From Parabacteroides sp. ZJ-118 (GTDB lineage Bacteria; Bacteroidota; Bacteroidia; Bacteroidales; Tannerellaceae): a stretch of 40,774 bases of DNA. Each line of letters starts with the position of its first letter. Position 1 is the stretch's first letter. Below, piece by piece: positions 15,385 through 26,100 of the stretch. The position numbers were made by a program, and so were the translations under genes. Under the pieces are notes generated by a model that was given only the letters and a program-made list of their open reading frames with translations, had not been told where the DNA came from and made no database searches. The DNA lies in NCBI RefSeq assembly GCF_011038785.1, contig NZ_JAAKDT010000033.1:1-40774 (forward strand). The letters run 5' to 3'.

Positions 15385-16221
15385 TTATTCCTCATTTTTA
15401 TCCGCCTCATCCTCGTTCTCCTCGTCTTCTTCCTCCTCGGGGGCTTTCTTCACGAAGAACGCGCTCAACTCATACAAACCGTAGAGCGGCAAGAATACGA
15501 TACTTAACGTAAACGGATCACTGCTTGGAGTGATGAACGCCGCGCCCACTAACAGGCCGACAGCAGCATGCCGCCTGTATTTATGGAAGAACGAGCGGTT
15601 TAGCAGCCCTATCTGAGATAATAGCCAAGACAACAAGGGCATCTCGAATACGATTCCCATCACGAATATCAACATCAAGAAGTTATCCATGTAAGAATCA
15701 AGGGATACCTGTTCCGTAATGGCGGCACTCAACTCGTAGGTCGCCAAGAAACGCAGTGTCATCGGGAACACCAGGAAATAGCCGATCGCGCATCCGACAA
15801 AGAACATAATGGTCCCGAACAGGAATACCCAACGTACATTTTTCTTCTCATTCTCGTAGAGAGCCGGACTTACGAACTTCCAGACCTCCCACATCAAATA
15901 GGGAAAAGTCAATAACAACGCCAACCAGAAAGAACTGGTCATGTGCGTGAAGAACTGGGAAGCCAGCTTGATATTGACAATGTTCACATGGAACGTATCA
16001 TTACAAAAGTCCGGGAGAAAAGAAAAATGAGAACTGATCTTGCACATTTCCCGATAGACGATGAAATCGGAGCTACACGGGGCCATCACGACATTATCGA
16101 ACAGCCACGGCATTACCGAGAACCCGGCTATAGCAAAAACAAAGAGCGCTAAAATAGAACGAAATAAAGTCCAACGAAGTTCTTCCAGGTGATCCCAGAA
16201 TGACATTTCTTCTTGTTGCAT
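15385..16221 (-). CDS. tatC: Sec-independent protein translocase subunit TatC
   Basis: 278 aa multi-pass inner-membrane protein, the receptor for twin-arginine signal peptides. The N-terminal MSFWDHLEELRWTLFRS segment carries the conserved Glu of TatC, and the six expected hydrophobic segments follow. The first periplasmic loop is long and Cys-containing, as in Bacteroidetes. The C-terminus is strongly acidic (~20 Glu/Asp after residue 255). It lies 6 bases after tatA on the same strand; with no tatB visible, this is a minimal TatAC system. M6 is an alternative start. Confidence 0.95.
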   Translation of the reverse strand: MQQEEMSFWDHLEELRWTLFRSILALFVFAIAGFSVMPWLFDNVVMAPCSSDFIVYREMCKISSHFSFLPDFCNDTFHVNIVNIKLASQFFTHMTSSFWLALLLTFPYLMWEVWKFVSPALYENEKKNVRWVFLFGTIMFFVGCAIGYFLVFPMTLRFLATYELSAAITEQVSLDSYMDNFLMLIFVMGIVFEMPLLSWLLSQIGLLNRSFFHKYRRHAAVGLLVGAAFITPSSDPFTLSIVFLPLYGLYELSAFFVKKAPEEEEDEENEDEADKNEE

Positions 16222-16227
16222 CTTCCT

Positions 16228-16422
16228 TTACTTCTTTTCCGTATCGTCTAATTTGATATCGTCTTCCAATCCTTTTACACCGTCCTTGAAATTCTTCACA
16301 CCCTTACCGATACCTTTCATCAGCTCAGGAATTTTCTTACCACCGAAAAGCAACAACACAACAATGGCGATGATCACGATCTCGCCTGTACCTAAATTTC
16401 CTAAAAAGAGTAATTCATTCAT
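16228..16422 (-). CDS. tatA: Sec-independent protein translocase subunit TatA
   Basis: 64 aa. One N-terminal membrane helix ([20 protein letters not shown]) with the Phe-Gly hinge is followed by an amphipathic helix ([14 protein letters not shown]) and an acidic tail, the standard TatA/E form. It builds the Tat translocation pore with TatC. It is the first gene of the tatAC operon, divergent from fabD. Confidence 0.95.
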   Translation of the reverse strand: MNELLFLGNLGTGEIVIIAIVVLLLFGGKKIPELMKGIGKGVKNFKDGVKGLEDDIKLDDTEKK

Positions 16423-16465
16423 GATATTGTAATATTAGTCATTAATATTCCCGTTTCTACGGGGG

Positions 16466-16473
16466 CAAAGATA
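16466..16473 (-). promoter_or_regulatory. -7 element of the tatAC promoter
   Basis: Minus strand TATCTTTG, 43 bases before the tatA ATG. No clear -33 TTG. Confidence 0.5.
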
Positions 16474-16513
16474 CAATTTGTAATGGATAGTAGCCTCATT
16501 ATTCCAAATTTAT

Positions 16514-16521
16514 TACCTTTG
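16514..16521 (+). promoter_or_regulatory. -7 element of the fabD promoter
   Basis: TACCTTTG followed by GCGCCG, 38 bases before the fabD ATG. No clear -33 TTG. Confidence 0.55.
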
Positions 16522-16559
16522 CGCCGTCTTAAAAAACTGAAATTAGAAAAATTAGAAAG

Positions 16560-17441
16560 ATGAAAGCGTACGTATTTCCCGGTCAGGGAGCACAGTTCGT
16601 AGGTATGGGCAAAGACCTCTACGAGAATAATCCTCTTGCTAAAGAGATGTTTGAGAAGGCGAATGAGATCCTGGGTTTCCGCATCACGGATTTAATGTTT
16701 GCCGGAACAGACGAGGATCTGAGACAAACCAAGGTTACTCAACCTGCGATCTTCTTACACTCTGTCATTCTCGCGAAAACATTAGGTGATCAATTCCAAC
16801 CGGACATGACCGCAGGTCACTCATTAGGAGAATTCTCCGCCTTGGTAGCCGCCGGAGCCTTGTCGTTCGAGGATGGCCTGGTATTAGTTTCCAAACGTGC
16901 CCTGGCCATGCAGAAGGCTTGCGAGAAGACTCCCTCGACAATGGCCGCTGTATTGGCCTTGCCGGACGCGACGGTTGAGGAAATTTGCGCGAGCATCAAG
17001 GACGAGGTAGTGGTTTGCGCCAATTACAATTGCCCGGGTCAACTGGTTATCTCCGGCTCTATCCCCGGTATCGATCAGGCTTGCGAGAAGTTATTGGCCG
17101 CAGGCGCCAAGCGCGCTTTGAAGTTGAAAGTAGGTGGAGCGTTCCACTCACCGTTGATGGAACCGGCCCGTGCGGAGTTGGCCGCCGCTATCGAAGCTAC
17201 GACGATCCGTAAACCATCTTGCCCGGTTTACCAGAACGTAAGCACGATAGCCGAGACCTGCCCGGAGACAATCAAGGCAAACTTGATCGCGCAGTTAACC
17301 GCCCCGGTACGTTGGACCCAAAGCGTACAGAACATGATCGCCGACGGTGCCACTCACTTCATCGAGTTGGGCCCGGGTGCCGTTCTTCAGGGATTGGTTA
17401 AAAAGATCAACAAGGAAATGACTACGGAGGGTATGCAATAA
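16560..17441 (+). CDS. fabD: Malonyl-CoA:ACP transacylase FabD
   Basis: 293 aa. It transfers malonyl groups from CoA to acyl carrier protein for fatty acid synthesis. The nucleophile is Ser88 in GHSLG (86-90), the catalytic His is His196 in GGAFHSPLM, and PGQGAQ lies at the N-terminus. Length is normal for the family. It is a single-gene unit between a divergent tatAC and a shared terminator; the ATG at 16560 follows an A-rich leader. Confidence 0.97.
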   Translation: MKAYVFPGQGAQFVGMGKDLYENNPLAKEMFEKANEILGFRITDLMFAGTDEDLRQTKVTQPAIFLHSVILAKTLGDQFQPDMTAGHSLGEFSALVAAGALSFEDGLVLVSKRALAMQKACEKTPSTMAAVLALPDATVEEICASIKDEVVVCANYNCPGQLVISGSIPGIDQACEKLLAAGAKRALKLKVGGAFHSPLMEPARAELAAAIEATTIRKPSCPVYQNVSTIAETCPETIKANLIAQLTAPVRWTQSVQNMIADGATHFIELGPGAVLQGLVKKINKEMTTEGMQ

Positions 17442-17494
17442 TTTTTACCCTACCGCGCGATAAGCTTACACAGACACAAGAGGTAACCCAAAAC

Positions 17495-17530
17495 AGCCCA
17501 AGGCGGAGGCATAATCCCTCACCTTGGGCT
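17495..17530. terminator. Terminator between convergent fabD and SusD gene
   Basis: AGCCCAAGG (17495-17503) pairs with CCTTGGGCT (17522-17530), with partial further pairing inside. TTTCC follows on the plus strand and TGTTTTGGG on the minus strand. It could serve both genes. Confidence 0.65.
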
Positions 17531-17540
17531 TTCCTATAAA

Positions 17541-19472
17541 TCAATGTTTAACCCACCATAGCGGAGTAGAGATTAAATCCGCTCCACCCAGTAGCTCGAC
17601 AGCTTTTACATAACTATCCCTGCTATTGATTTCCATATTCGCCGGATAGCGTAGACGTTCTTGATAGAATTCCCACTTACATTCTTTGCAGTTAGCGCGG
17701 GTAAGAGGCAACTCATTGCTGGAAACGTTATAGTCTATTTCAACAGCCTGATTCTCAAAGAAGGGTAAACCTAAACGACGATGATCAGACCATGCCTCTA
17801 AAGGTAACCAAGGAACTTGTGCCAAGTATTTCTGTGAGATTATCTTTGTCAGCTTGTCATTATTGACCGTACCATTCTTATAAATGGAGTTCTTCGGATA
17901 AGTATAAGTAACCGTCTTTTTCTCGCCGGTATAACCATCTACATATTCAGCCGTATGAGACTTTGCTTCCGCCGTATGGTCAAAAGCGACAGAGGTACCC
18001 ACCCGATTATATTCCGTAGAGCTCAAATAATCATTTAAAAACCCGGATACACCATGATACTCAAAACTAGCCGCTATACCCGCCTCATAATGAGATTTGG
18101 CACTACCTTGTACATTCCAACCATACAAAGCGGCTTCCGCCAATAAGAACTCCGTTTCCCACGGGCCAAACCAAACACGCTTGTTTGTGCTTTCCCGATA
18201 GATCTTGGATAAAGAGGGATACGTCTTACTCGCGCCTGTCAATTCACTGGTTAATGCGGCGTATTTATCCCATTTTCCCGCGACCCAAGTGTTCCAAGTA
18301 TATTTCACGTTCAACTCCAAATAGGCCTTGCCGTTTTCTTCTACATTCCCGGTAGCGGGATCCGCCAAACGAGCCTTATCCGCCAAACCAATGCCCGAGA
18401 AATAAACAACACCGTCGTCATACCCCGGGATATGGAACAACTTAGTGGCACGAGGATCAATCTTCGCGGGAAGCGCGTCGAAGAAATAGCCCGCCGCCGG
18501 ATCGTTCGTGGAAACCGGTAAGTGTTTTTCCAATCGAAGGCCCAGATAATTACGGGCATCTTTCAATACCACATCCCCTTTTATCGCCGCGGGAACTTGG
18601 AAATCGATTCCTCCCAGGCCGATCATCATATTATTGATGGTGACCGAAATGGGTTGGGCATTCCAAGGACGAGACATCACACCATCGAGATCCGTCCAAC
18701 CTCCTTTTTCCGCCACCTGAGCGATCTCATCTTGCGTAGTAATAAAATTATTCGTCGACGCGGCATCCTCGAAAGCAGCTTTTGCCTTCGCCTGATCTAC
18801 CGCGGATAAACGCATGGCGTAGCGCAAGCGCAATGAGTTCGCGTACTTTATCCATTTGGAGACATCCCCATCATAAAAGGCATCCGTTTTCTCCGATATA
18901 ATAGCGCTCATATCCGCGTTCACATCAATCTTACCAGCGGCATCTTTCAATTCAGAGAGGATAAAATCATAAATATCTTCTATACTCTTATATTCCACAA
19001 TACCATCAAAAGCGTTTACCGGAGGCACTGGGCCAAAGTTATCCGCCAATTCAGAAATGACATAAGCCCGCCAAATACGAGACATCTGTAGCAAATTGTT
19101 CTCATAAGGATACTCCGGATTGGCGGCACGCTCCGTACCAATTTTCACGGCCATATTGACATTGTTCAGCCATCCCACTCCATAATCGACGCTAAAGTAG
19201 TCCGTATTGTAATCATTGTAATTCGCGCCCGTGGCTAAGCCATTACGACGCTCGAAACGAGCCGCGCTTTTCCATTGATACACGAAGATTCGTTCTGCGA
19301 TATGCGGGTTCTGCTGTGCCCCCATAATTGATTTATTCAGTAGATAAGATACTTTGATCGCACTTTCATCTACGGCATTCGGGTCTTTATTTATCTCCTC
19401 AAAGTCGCTACATGCAGTAAATAAAACGGCTAATGAAGCGAACCCTATTATTGTTCTTTTTAATGTTTTCAT
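17541..19472 (-). CDS. SusD/RagB-family nutrient-binding outer-membrane lipoprotein (pair 1)
   Basis: About 643 aa from the ATG at 19472, which opens a clean lipoprotein signal (MKTLKRTIIGFASLAVLFTAC, Cys21); the longer start at 19484 adds 4 residues. The mature N-terminus SDFEEINKDPNAV is typical of the SusD-like_2 subgroup. SusD proteins lie on the cell surface as a lid over the SusC channel and bind glycans or peptides. It starts 20 bases after the SusC stop, so the two form an operon. No hydrolase or sensor gene is attached, so the substrate cannot be named. Confidence 0.93.
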   Translation of the reverse strand: MKTLKRTIIGFASLAVLFTACSDFEEINKDPNAVDESAIKVSYLLNKSIMGAQQNPHIAERIFVYQWKSAARFERRNGLATGANYNDYNTDYFSVDYGVGWLNNVNMAVKIGTERAANPEYPYENNLLQMSRIWRAYVISELADNFGPVPPVNAFDGIVEYKSIEDIYDFILSELKDAAGKIDVNADMSAIISEKTDAFYDGDVSKWIKYANSLRLRYAMRLSAVDQAKAKAAFEDAASTNNFITTQDEIAQVAEKGGWTDLDGVMSRPWNAQPISVTINNMMIGLGGIDFQVPAAIKGDVVLKDARNYLGLRLEKHLPVSTNDPAAGYFFDALPAKIDPRATKLFHIPGYDDGVVYFSGIGLADKARLADPATGNVEENGKAYLELNVKYTWNTWVAGKWDKYAALTSELTGASKTYPSLSKIYRESTNKRVWFGPWETEFLLAEAALYGWNVQGSAKSHYEAGIAASFEYHGVSGFLNDYLSSTEYNRVGTSVAFDHTAEAKSHTAEYVDGYTGEKKTVTYTYPKNSIYKNGTVNNDKLTKIISQKYLAQVPWLPLEAWSDHRRLGLPFFENQAVEIDYNVSSNELPLTRANCKECKWEFYQERLRYPANMEINSRDSYVKAVELLGGADLISTPLWWVKH

Positions 19473-19492
19473 ACTTAAAATCACCTTTCTTA

Positions 19493-22400
19493 TTAGAAAC
19501 CAACTGTTACGTTAAATGTGAAAGAGCGAGAAGTCGGAGCTGCTCCATTCTCAAAACCGGTGGCATTGGTATTTGTAGCCGAAATAGATTCCGGGTCAAT
19601 ACCTTCCAAATGATTTACAATCATCCAAACGTTATTCGCCACGAATGACACACGTACTTTCTGCAATGGGGTTTTCTCCAACCACTTTTTCTCAAAATCA
19701 TAACCAATGGTAATATTACGTAGACGAATGTTAGTAGCATCATATAAAAATGCCTCACCCACGCCGATATTACCTCCGGCGGCACGTCCCCAGTATAACT
19801 CGGGAGTAACAGCACTGGAATTTGTCGTATAGCCGCCGTTTCCATCAGAAGTCACGGAATTCGGGACTACAAATTCCTCACGCGTTCCATTTACAACGGT
19901 ACCCGCGGCGTTACCTACCTTATACAAATTAGCGGTGGTCGCTGAATAAATATTTCCACCAATACGGGCATCGATCAAAAAGCTCAAAGAGATATTTTTA
20001 TAAGAGAACGAGTTCGTCCATCCCAACATACAATCGGGTTGCTGATTCCCCAGGTAATGATCGTCTGAAGTAACCAAAGGCAAACCTTGCGCGTCTACGA
20101 TGATCTTACCGGCATGCTCCCCGCTTTCAACACGTTGGAATTTCTTACCATATATATCACCGTAGTAGCTGCCCGTACGAGCCACGATCTTCAAATCATC
20201 GAACGTCTTGATACCATATTCATTTACCCCGTCGTACAGATCCAGGATTTTATTCTTATTGAAGGAAACATTTAATGTCGTTTCCCAATTAAAGCCTTTC
20301 GGATTCTGTAAGATAGTGCCATAAAGCATTAATTCCACACCCGAATTTTGAATATTACCCGCGTTGATCTTACGTCTGGAATAACCGGAGAATGGATCCA
20401 TTGCCAAGTCCAGCAATTGGCGGGTAGCGTTAGATTTGTACCAAGCGGCATCAATACCTAACCGATTATTGAAAAACTTCAAATCAACACCGGCCTCCCA
20501 AGACTTAATCAACTCTGAACGTACGGAAGAATCATACAGAGTAGTACCTAAAGCCGCGGTTGGGTTACCATTGGGATCCTTATCAACCTTGAATACCGTA
20601 TACAATTGATACGGATCAAGATCATTACCCACCTCCGCGTAAGAGGCGCGGACCTTAGCGAAACTTATCCATTCCGGCATTGTACCGCCAACCTTTTCCA
20701 CCATATCCGAGATAACACCCGATAAGCTGACCGAGGGGTAAAAATAAGATCGGTTTTCTTTACTCATCGTGGAAGACCAGTCATTACGAGCCGTAACATC
20801 CATAAACAGCCAGCCATCCCAGTTCATTTGCAAAGAACCGTAAATAGAATTCATCTTGCGCTGTACATCCTCGGATGTATGCGTCATGTTATTCTTGTCG
20901 GCGGCATTCGCCATCGAGAATAGATTCGGGATCAACAAATCACCCGTACCGGCCTCTAATTTCTTGCGCCGCTGCATCATCAAGTTTCCACCCACGGTTA
21001 CAAAACCGCCCAACTTGCTAAAAAGGTTATCTTTCTTAAAGGTAGTCAAGAAGCTATAGTTGTTCTCGTAGAAAGTCTCCGACTTCTCGGAGTAACGCCC
21101 TTTCGGATTCACATTACCACCGGAGTACACCTTATTGGTAGTCGTAGTCGTATAATAGTCCGTACCGCCTTTTAGCTCGAGGTTCCACCAGTCCGTTATC
21201 TTATACGAGAGAGAAATTGTACCCAACAACCGATTACGCGAGTCTTGATTGGTTCTATAATCTTTAATCCAATAGGGGTTTTCCTGAGGAGAGCTCTCTG
21301 TATCCCACCAGATCATCTTTCCGTTCTCGTCTAAACAGTTCTCCAGATCCCGGATATCGAGCGACCGCGGCAAATTATAGATCGTACTGAAGGCGTTCGA
21401 CGGGTTAATACCTTGGATCGGACGATTCTTCGCGTTATTATTTAAATAGTTGGCTTTCGCGTCTAACTTCCATCTTTTATCCGGGCCGAACTCGCTTGTC
21501 CCGCGCAAAGTAAGAGAAGTTTTATTCAATGACGCGCCCGGAACGATGCCCTTATCATCCGAGCGATTGATCGAGGCGAATACCGCCGTTCCATCGTAGC
21601 TCTGCTGAAAAGAGATCCCTTCATTGAATGAAGTCCCCTTCTGGAAATAAGCATCAATGTTATCATAGGTATACATCTGGACCTTCTGCCCATCCCAGCG
21701 ATCAATCGTTACGGAACCATCGGCAACAGGCCCCCAGCTTGAACGATCTTTCACGCTATAGATACCATTCGTACCCTGACCATACGTATTCTGCAACTCC
21801 GGTTTCAAGAACATATCCTCCACGGTAACTCCGGCATTTACGGTAATACCTAACCCGGTCTGTTTTTTACCCGATTTCGTCGTGATCAAAATTACGCCGT
21901 TACCCGCACGGGAACCGTACAACGCGGCGGCGGAAGCTCCTTTCAACACGTTCATGGACTCGATATCTTCCGGATTGATATCCGACAAACCGTTACCCAT
22001 GTCCACGCCGCTATTTCCCCAAGTGTCATCAATTCCTCCCGTAAAGTTATCCATCGGAATGCCATCGACAACAATCAACGGTTGATTCGATCCGGTCAAT
22101 GAGTTATTACCGCGCAATACGATCTTGGAGGAACCACCGGGGCCGTTACTCGAACGTACCACCTGCAAACCCGATACCTTACCGGACAACGCGTTCGCGA
22201 TATTACTCTCTCGCGCGTTTACAAGCTCGTCTCCTTTTAATTCTTGCGTAGCATATCCCAGCGCTTTCTTTTCGCGTTTGATACCCAAAGCCGTCACCAC
22301 GACCTCGTCCAGCTTTTGCGTATCTTCCGCCAATTTGACAGCCCCCAGCGGCTGGCCGGAATAAGTCATCTCGATCGTGGAGTAACCGATGAACGAGATC

Positions 22401-22663
22401 TGGATCACATCTCCATTTTTCACTCCTTCCAACGTGAAATTACCGTTCATGTCGGTAATGGTTCCGTTGGTTGTGCCTTTCACAACGACGGACGCTCCGG
22501 CCACCGGGCCGAAATCATCTTCTACTGTACCTGTGACTTTCCCCTCTTGCTGGGAAATCGAGGTACCTTGCTCTACCGGTACGATACTCGCGTATACACC
22601 TCCGGAAAGAGACAACGCACCCATACACAGAATTAAGCTAACCGGTTTGAAGTTTTTCAACAT
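19493..22663 (-). CDS. SusC/RagA-family TonB-dependent outer-membrane transporter (pair 1)
   Basis: 1056 aa. A signal peptide (~1-25) is followed by a carboxypeptidase-regulatory-like beta-sandwich (~41-113), a TonB-box-like LDEVVVTALG (118-127), a plug domain (LSGKVSGLQV...VLKGASAAALYGSRAGNGVILITTKSGK) and a ~22-strand barrel ending in Phe (FTFNVTVGF). It imports large nutrients with its SusD partner using TonB energy. Its first ~130 residues are nearly the same as those of the divergent SusC, while the rest is quite different, suggesting different cargo. The gene uses somewhat more A/T than the other pair. Confidence 0.95.
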   Translation of the reverse strand: MLKNFKPVSLILCMGALSLSGGVYASIVPVEQGTSISQQEGKVTGTVEDDFGPVAGASVVVKGTTNGTITDMNGNFTLEGVKNGDVIQISFIGYSTIEMTYSGQPLGAVKLAEDTQKLDEVVVTALGIKREKKALGYATQELKGDELVNARESNIANALSGKVSGLQVVRSSNGPGGSSKIVLRGNNSLTGSNQPLIVVDGIPMDNFTGGIDDTWGNSGVDMGNGLSDINPEDIESMNVLKGASAAALYGSRAGNGVILITTKSGKKQTGLGITVNAGVTVEDMFLKPELQNTYGQGTNGIYSVKDRSSWGPVADGSVTIDRWDGQKVQMYTYDNIDAYFQKGTSFNEGISFQQSYDGTAVFASINRSDDKGIVPGASLNKTSLTLRGTSEFGPDKRWKLDAKANYLNNNAKNRPIQGINPSNAFSTIYNLPRSLDIRDLENCLDENGKMIWWDTESSPQENPYWIKDYRTNQDSRNRLLGTISLSYKITDWWNLELKGGTDYYTTTTTNKVYSGGNVNPKGRYSEKSETFYENNYSFLTTFKKDNLFSKLGGFVTVGGNLMMQRRKKLEAGTGDLLIPNLFSMANAADKNNMTHTSEDVQRKMNSIYGSLQMNWDGWLFMDVTARNDWSSTMSKENRSYFYPSVSLSGVISDMVEKVGGTMPEWISFAKVRASYAEVGNDLDPYQLYTVFKVDKDPNGNPTAALGTTLYDSSVRSELIKSWEAGVDLKFFNNRLGIDAAWYKSNATRQLLDLAMDPFSGYSRRKINAGNIQNSGVELMLYGTILQNPKGFNWETTLNVSFNKNKILDLYDGVNEYGIKTFDDLKIVARTGSYYGDIYGKKFQRVESGEHAGKIIVDAQGLPLVTSDDHYLGNQQPDCMLGWTNSFSYKNISLSFLIDARIGGNIYSATTANLYKVGNAAGTVVNGTREEFVVPNSVTSDGNGGYTTNSSAVTPELYWGRAAGGNIGVGEAFLYDATNIRLRNITIGYDFEKKWLEKTPLQKVRVSFVANNVWMIVNHLEGIDPESISATNTNATGFENGAAPTSRSFTFNVTVGF

Positions 22664-22692
22664 AACTGATGGTTTTTATTTAATAAATACTG

Positions 22693-22707
22693 AGACAATG
22701 TCTTGGC
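22693..22707 (-). repeat. Leader 15-mer GCCAAGACATTGTCT, copy before susC pair 1
   Basis: Reads GCCAAGACATTGTCT on the minus strand, 29 bases before the ATG at 22663. The same 15-mer is at 23141-23155, 27 bases before the other susC start. Its core AGACA-T-TGTCT is palindromic. Confidence 0.75.
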
Positions 22708-22820
22708 GCAACATTTGTCCTTTTTGTTTATTTGCTTTCACATTCATAATATGCCCCGACGTTCGTCTCGCGCCAGTTCGTAAATCATATTCATCCCAAT
22801 GTACAAGTGGAATTTCGAAT

Positions 22821-22836
22821 TAGTTCATGAAGAACT
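22821..22836 (-). repeat. Leader hairpin motif, copy before susC pair 1
   Basis: The minus strand reads AGTTCTTCATGAACTA, a small hairpin (AGTTC / GAACT, loop TTCAT). Its counterpart at 23042-23056 has one change that breaks a pair. Confidence 0.55.
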
Positions 22837-22852
22837 TCCACGCACAATCCCC

Positions 22853-22881
22853 GTAAATTAGCCCTGTTAACGACGAATCAA
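22853..22881 (-). promoter_or_regulatory. Possible promoter of susCD pair 1
   Basis: Minus strand TTG (22881-22879), 18-base spacer, TAATTTAC (22860-22853). The -7 match is imperfect. Confidence 0.4.
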
Positions 22882-23008
22882 GAGACGACATGCGTGCCGG
22901 CAAGTCCTTCCGGGTTAGGTAGCAGGCATTTCCTTTGTTTATATTCTAAAACATATAATAATTGGTCGTTTTTTTTGATAAAAATAACATTCGTAACAAA
23001 TATTTCAA

Positions 23009-23016
23009 TACCTTTG
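23009..23016 (+). promoter_or_regulatory. -7 element of the susCD pair 2 promoter
   Basis: TACCTTTG followed by CGGCGG matches the consensus fully. The -33 region is poor, which would fit an activated promoter. The leader to the ATG at 23183 is about 160 bases. Confidence 0.55.
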
Positions 23017-23041
23017 CGGCGGTGAATGGAGAAAGAACAGG

Positions 23042-23056
23042 AGTTCTTCATGTACT
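23042..23056 (+). repeat. Leader hairpin motif, copy before susC pair 2
   Basis: AGTTCTTCATGTACT(A), matching 22836-22821 on the other strand at all but one position; the change weakens the hairpin. Confidence 0.5.
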
Positions 23057-23140
23057 ATGGTAAAAGCGCTATGTAATAGGGGTATACATCAACCATTGAA
23101 CTCTTGGAACTTTTAAACGCAGAACGACAGACTCTGTTTT

Positions 23141-23155
23141 GCCAAGACATTGTCT
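23141..23155 (+). repeat. Leader 15-mer GCCAAGACATTGTCT, copy before susC pair 2
   Basis: Exact inverted copy of 22693-22707. Together with the shared AAAACCATCnGTTATG around the start codons it extends the inverted homology of the two susC genes into their leaders. Confidence 0.75.
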
Positions 23156-23182
23156 ATAATTATTACTATAAAACCATCTGTT

Positions 23183-26100
23183 ATGTTGAAAAACTTTAAA
23201 CCAGTTAGTCTGATCCTCGTAGCGGGAGCTATGGCATTGCCGGCAAGTGCATACGCCAGCCTGATACCGGAGAGGCTAGACGTAAGCATTTCCCAACAAA
23301 GCGGAAAAGTGACGGGAACTGTAGAGGATGATTTCGGTCCTGTAGCCGGAGCGTCCGTAGTAGTGAAAGGAACGACCAATGGAACCATTACCGACATGGA
23401 CGGTAATTTCACGTTGGAAGGAGTCAAAGACGGAGACGTGATCCAGATATCCTTCATCGGATATACCACGCAGGAGATCGTCTACAACGGACAAGCGATC
23501 AATATCAAACTCGCGGAAGACACGCAAAAGCTGGACGAGGTAGTCGTTACCGCGTTGGGTATGAAACGCTCGGAGAAATCCTTGGGCTACGCGATGAAAG
23601 AGATGAAGGGCGATGAGTTGAACACCAACCTGATCAATCCGGTGGCTGCCCTGCAAGGTAAGGTGGCCGGTGTGGAGATCTCAGGCTCGGATGGTGGAAT
23701 GTTCGGTTCCTCCAAGGTGCAGATCCGTGGTGCTTCCACTTTGGGAAAGAACAACCAGCCCATCTATGTGATCGACGGCGTTATCTTGGACAACTCCATC
23801 AAGGAGGGTAACCCGGACTGGGACTCCAACCCGAATGACTACGGTAATGAGTTGAAGAACCTGAACCCCGACGATTTCGAGTCGGTATCCGTATTGAAAG
23901 GTGCCGCCGCTACCGCCTTGTATGGCTCTAGAGGTTTGAACGGCGCCATCGTGATCACGACCAAAAGCGGTAAGAGCGGACAGGGATTGGGTATCAACGT
24001 CTCTCAATCGTTTGGTATGGACGCGATTACACAAGTACCCAGCTTCCAGAACGAATTCGGAAACGGTACCGTCGCGGGCTATGTAAACTATGGCGATAAA
24101 GACGCGAATGGCAACTATTACATCTATGATACCTTTGGCCAGTACCCGACCAACGCGGAGGGTCAATTCTCATTGATGAACGACCAAGGACTGTCTTGGG
24201 GACCCGCTTTCGACGGACGCGACGTACAATACTACGACGGTTCGACACGACCCTACTTACCGGTAAAGAACAACTTCCGTAAAGCGTACCAGAAAGGGTT
24301 CAGCTCGAACACCAATATCGCGATCAGCGGTGGCAATGAGAAGACGACCTTCTATACCTCCTTGTCGTATAAGCACGTGGATGGTACGACTCCCAACAAC
24401 AGCTTCGACCGTCTCTCATTCTTGGGCAAGGCTACGCACATGATCCATCCCAAGGTAAAATTGGAGGCTAGTATGGCATTCGCCAACTCCATGCCGAAGA
24501 ATTCTCCGATCAACTTGGGCGAGAACTTCGCCAGCGGCACATGGGGCCGTTCGTACGACCCGTCGACCGCGAAGGACAAATACAAAGGCGCGCATGGCGG
24601 TTTGGCCAATTCCAGCTACGGCGACGAATGGGGTAATATGCCGGGTAGAGGTACTTGGTGGGATATTTACGAGAACGAATTCCAGCAGAAAGAGACCTCC
24701 GTCCGCCCGAACGTAAAATTGAACATCGACCTGTTGGATTGGTTGAAGTTTAATGTAGAGGGTAGCTATAATTACTACTACACGCGTTTCGAAGAGAAAA
24801 GACCGGGCTCCGGCTACGCGAACGAAGGCGGATACTACCGGCTCGGCCAAACCACCAAGGAGCAAAGCAACTTGAACGCCAACTTCTTGTTCAACAAGAC
24901 ATTTGGCGATTTCACGGTGAATGGTTTCATCCGCGGTGAATATTACGAGAACTTCCAGCAAGCCCAGTCCATGAATACGAACGGAGGATTGATCGCCCCG
25001 AACCAGTATTTCATCGGAAACTCAAAGCAGACACCCTCTTACAGCGCGAGGATCCAGGATCGCAAGAAGATGTTGTCGGTAGCGTTCCAGGCCGGCGCCA
25101 GCTGGAAAGACCAGTTCTTCCTGGACGTTACCGGGCGTAACGACTGGTCTTCCGCGTTGGTTTACGCCGACGGGCACGGGACGTACTCTTACTTCTATCC
25201 GTCAGTAAACGGATCGTGGTTGATCACGAACACGTATCGCGACCAGTTACCGGAGTGGATCTCCTTCGCCAAGATTCGCGGATCATGGGCCCAGGTAGGT
25301 AATGATACAAGCCCTTATATCATCAACTCGGCTTACAGCATCAATACCTCCACATTGAACGGGACGAACTATTATGGAATGTCATTGCCCGGAACCATGT
25401 ACGACCAGAACTTGAAGCCTGAGCGTAAGAACGCGTGGGAGATCGGTTTGGACTGGCGTTTCCTGAACAACCGGATCGGTTTGGACGCTACGTATTACAA
25501 GGAGAACACGAAGAATCAGATCATGGAGATCTCGGTGCCTTCCGTATCGGGTATCAAGAGGCAGATGATCAACGCGGGTAACATCCAAAACCAAGGTGTG
25601 GAGCTGGCGTTGAACACCATCCCGTTCCAGAACAAGGATTGGGAATGGACGTTGGACTTCACGTGGACGAAGAACATGAACAAGATCGTGGAATTGCACG
25701 AGAATGTAGCGGACTATATCGTATTGGCCGGTGATGTCGCGTACGGAAACTACCGTATCGGATCTGTCGCCAAGGTAGGTTCCGCGTACGGTACCTTGAT
25801 GACCGATAGTTATTATAAATTCGACGAGTCATCCGGCTTGCCCATGTTGGTATGGACAGATGGATCGCGTCGCGCTCACTATTTGCGTAATGAGGCCGAG
25901 ATCGTAGAGATCGGTTCCATGATTCCGGATTTCTTAGGATCCGTATCAACCGGATTGAAATATAAGAACTGGAGCTTGAGCGTCTCGTTGGATATGCGCT
26001 TCGGCGGTAAGGTCGCGTCTTACAACTCCCGTTACGGAACGGCTTACGGCTTCATGGAAGAATCCTTGAAAGGCACACCGGGACATGGTGGCCTCAGCTG

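Larger units (their letters stand above)
22664..23182. promoter_or_regulatory. 519-bp divergent regulatory region between two susC genes
   Basis: No gene is supported here. It holds a promoter for each susC (22853-22881 minus; 23009-23016 plus), leaders of about 160-180 bases, and two short motifs present in both leaders in opposite orientation: a 15-mer (22693-22707 / 23141-23155) and AGTTCTTCATGnACTA (22821-22836 / 23042-23056). Leader length suggests post-initiation control. No ECF sigma/anti-sigma pair or SusR-like gene lies next to it. Confidence 0.6.
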
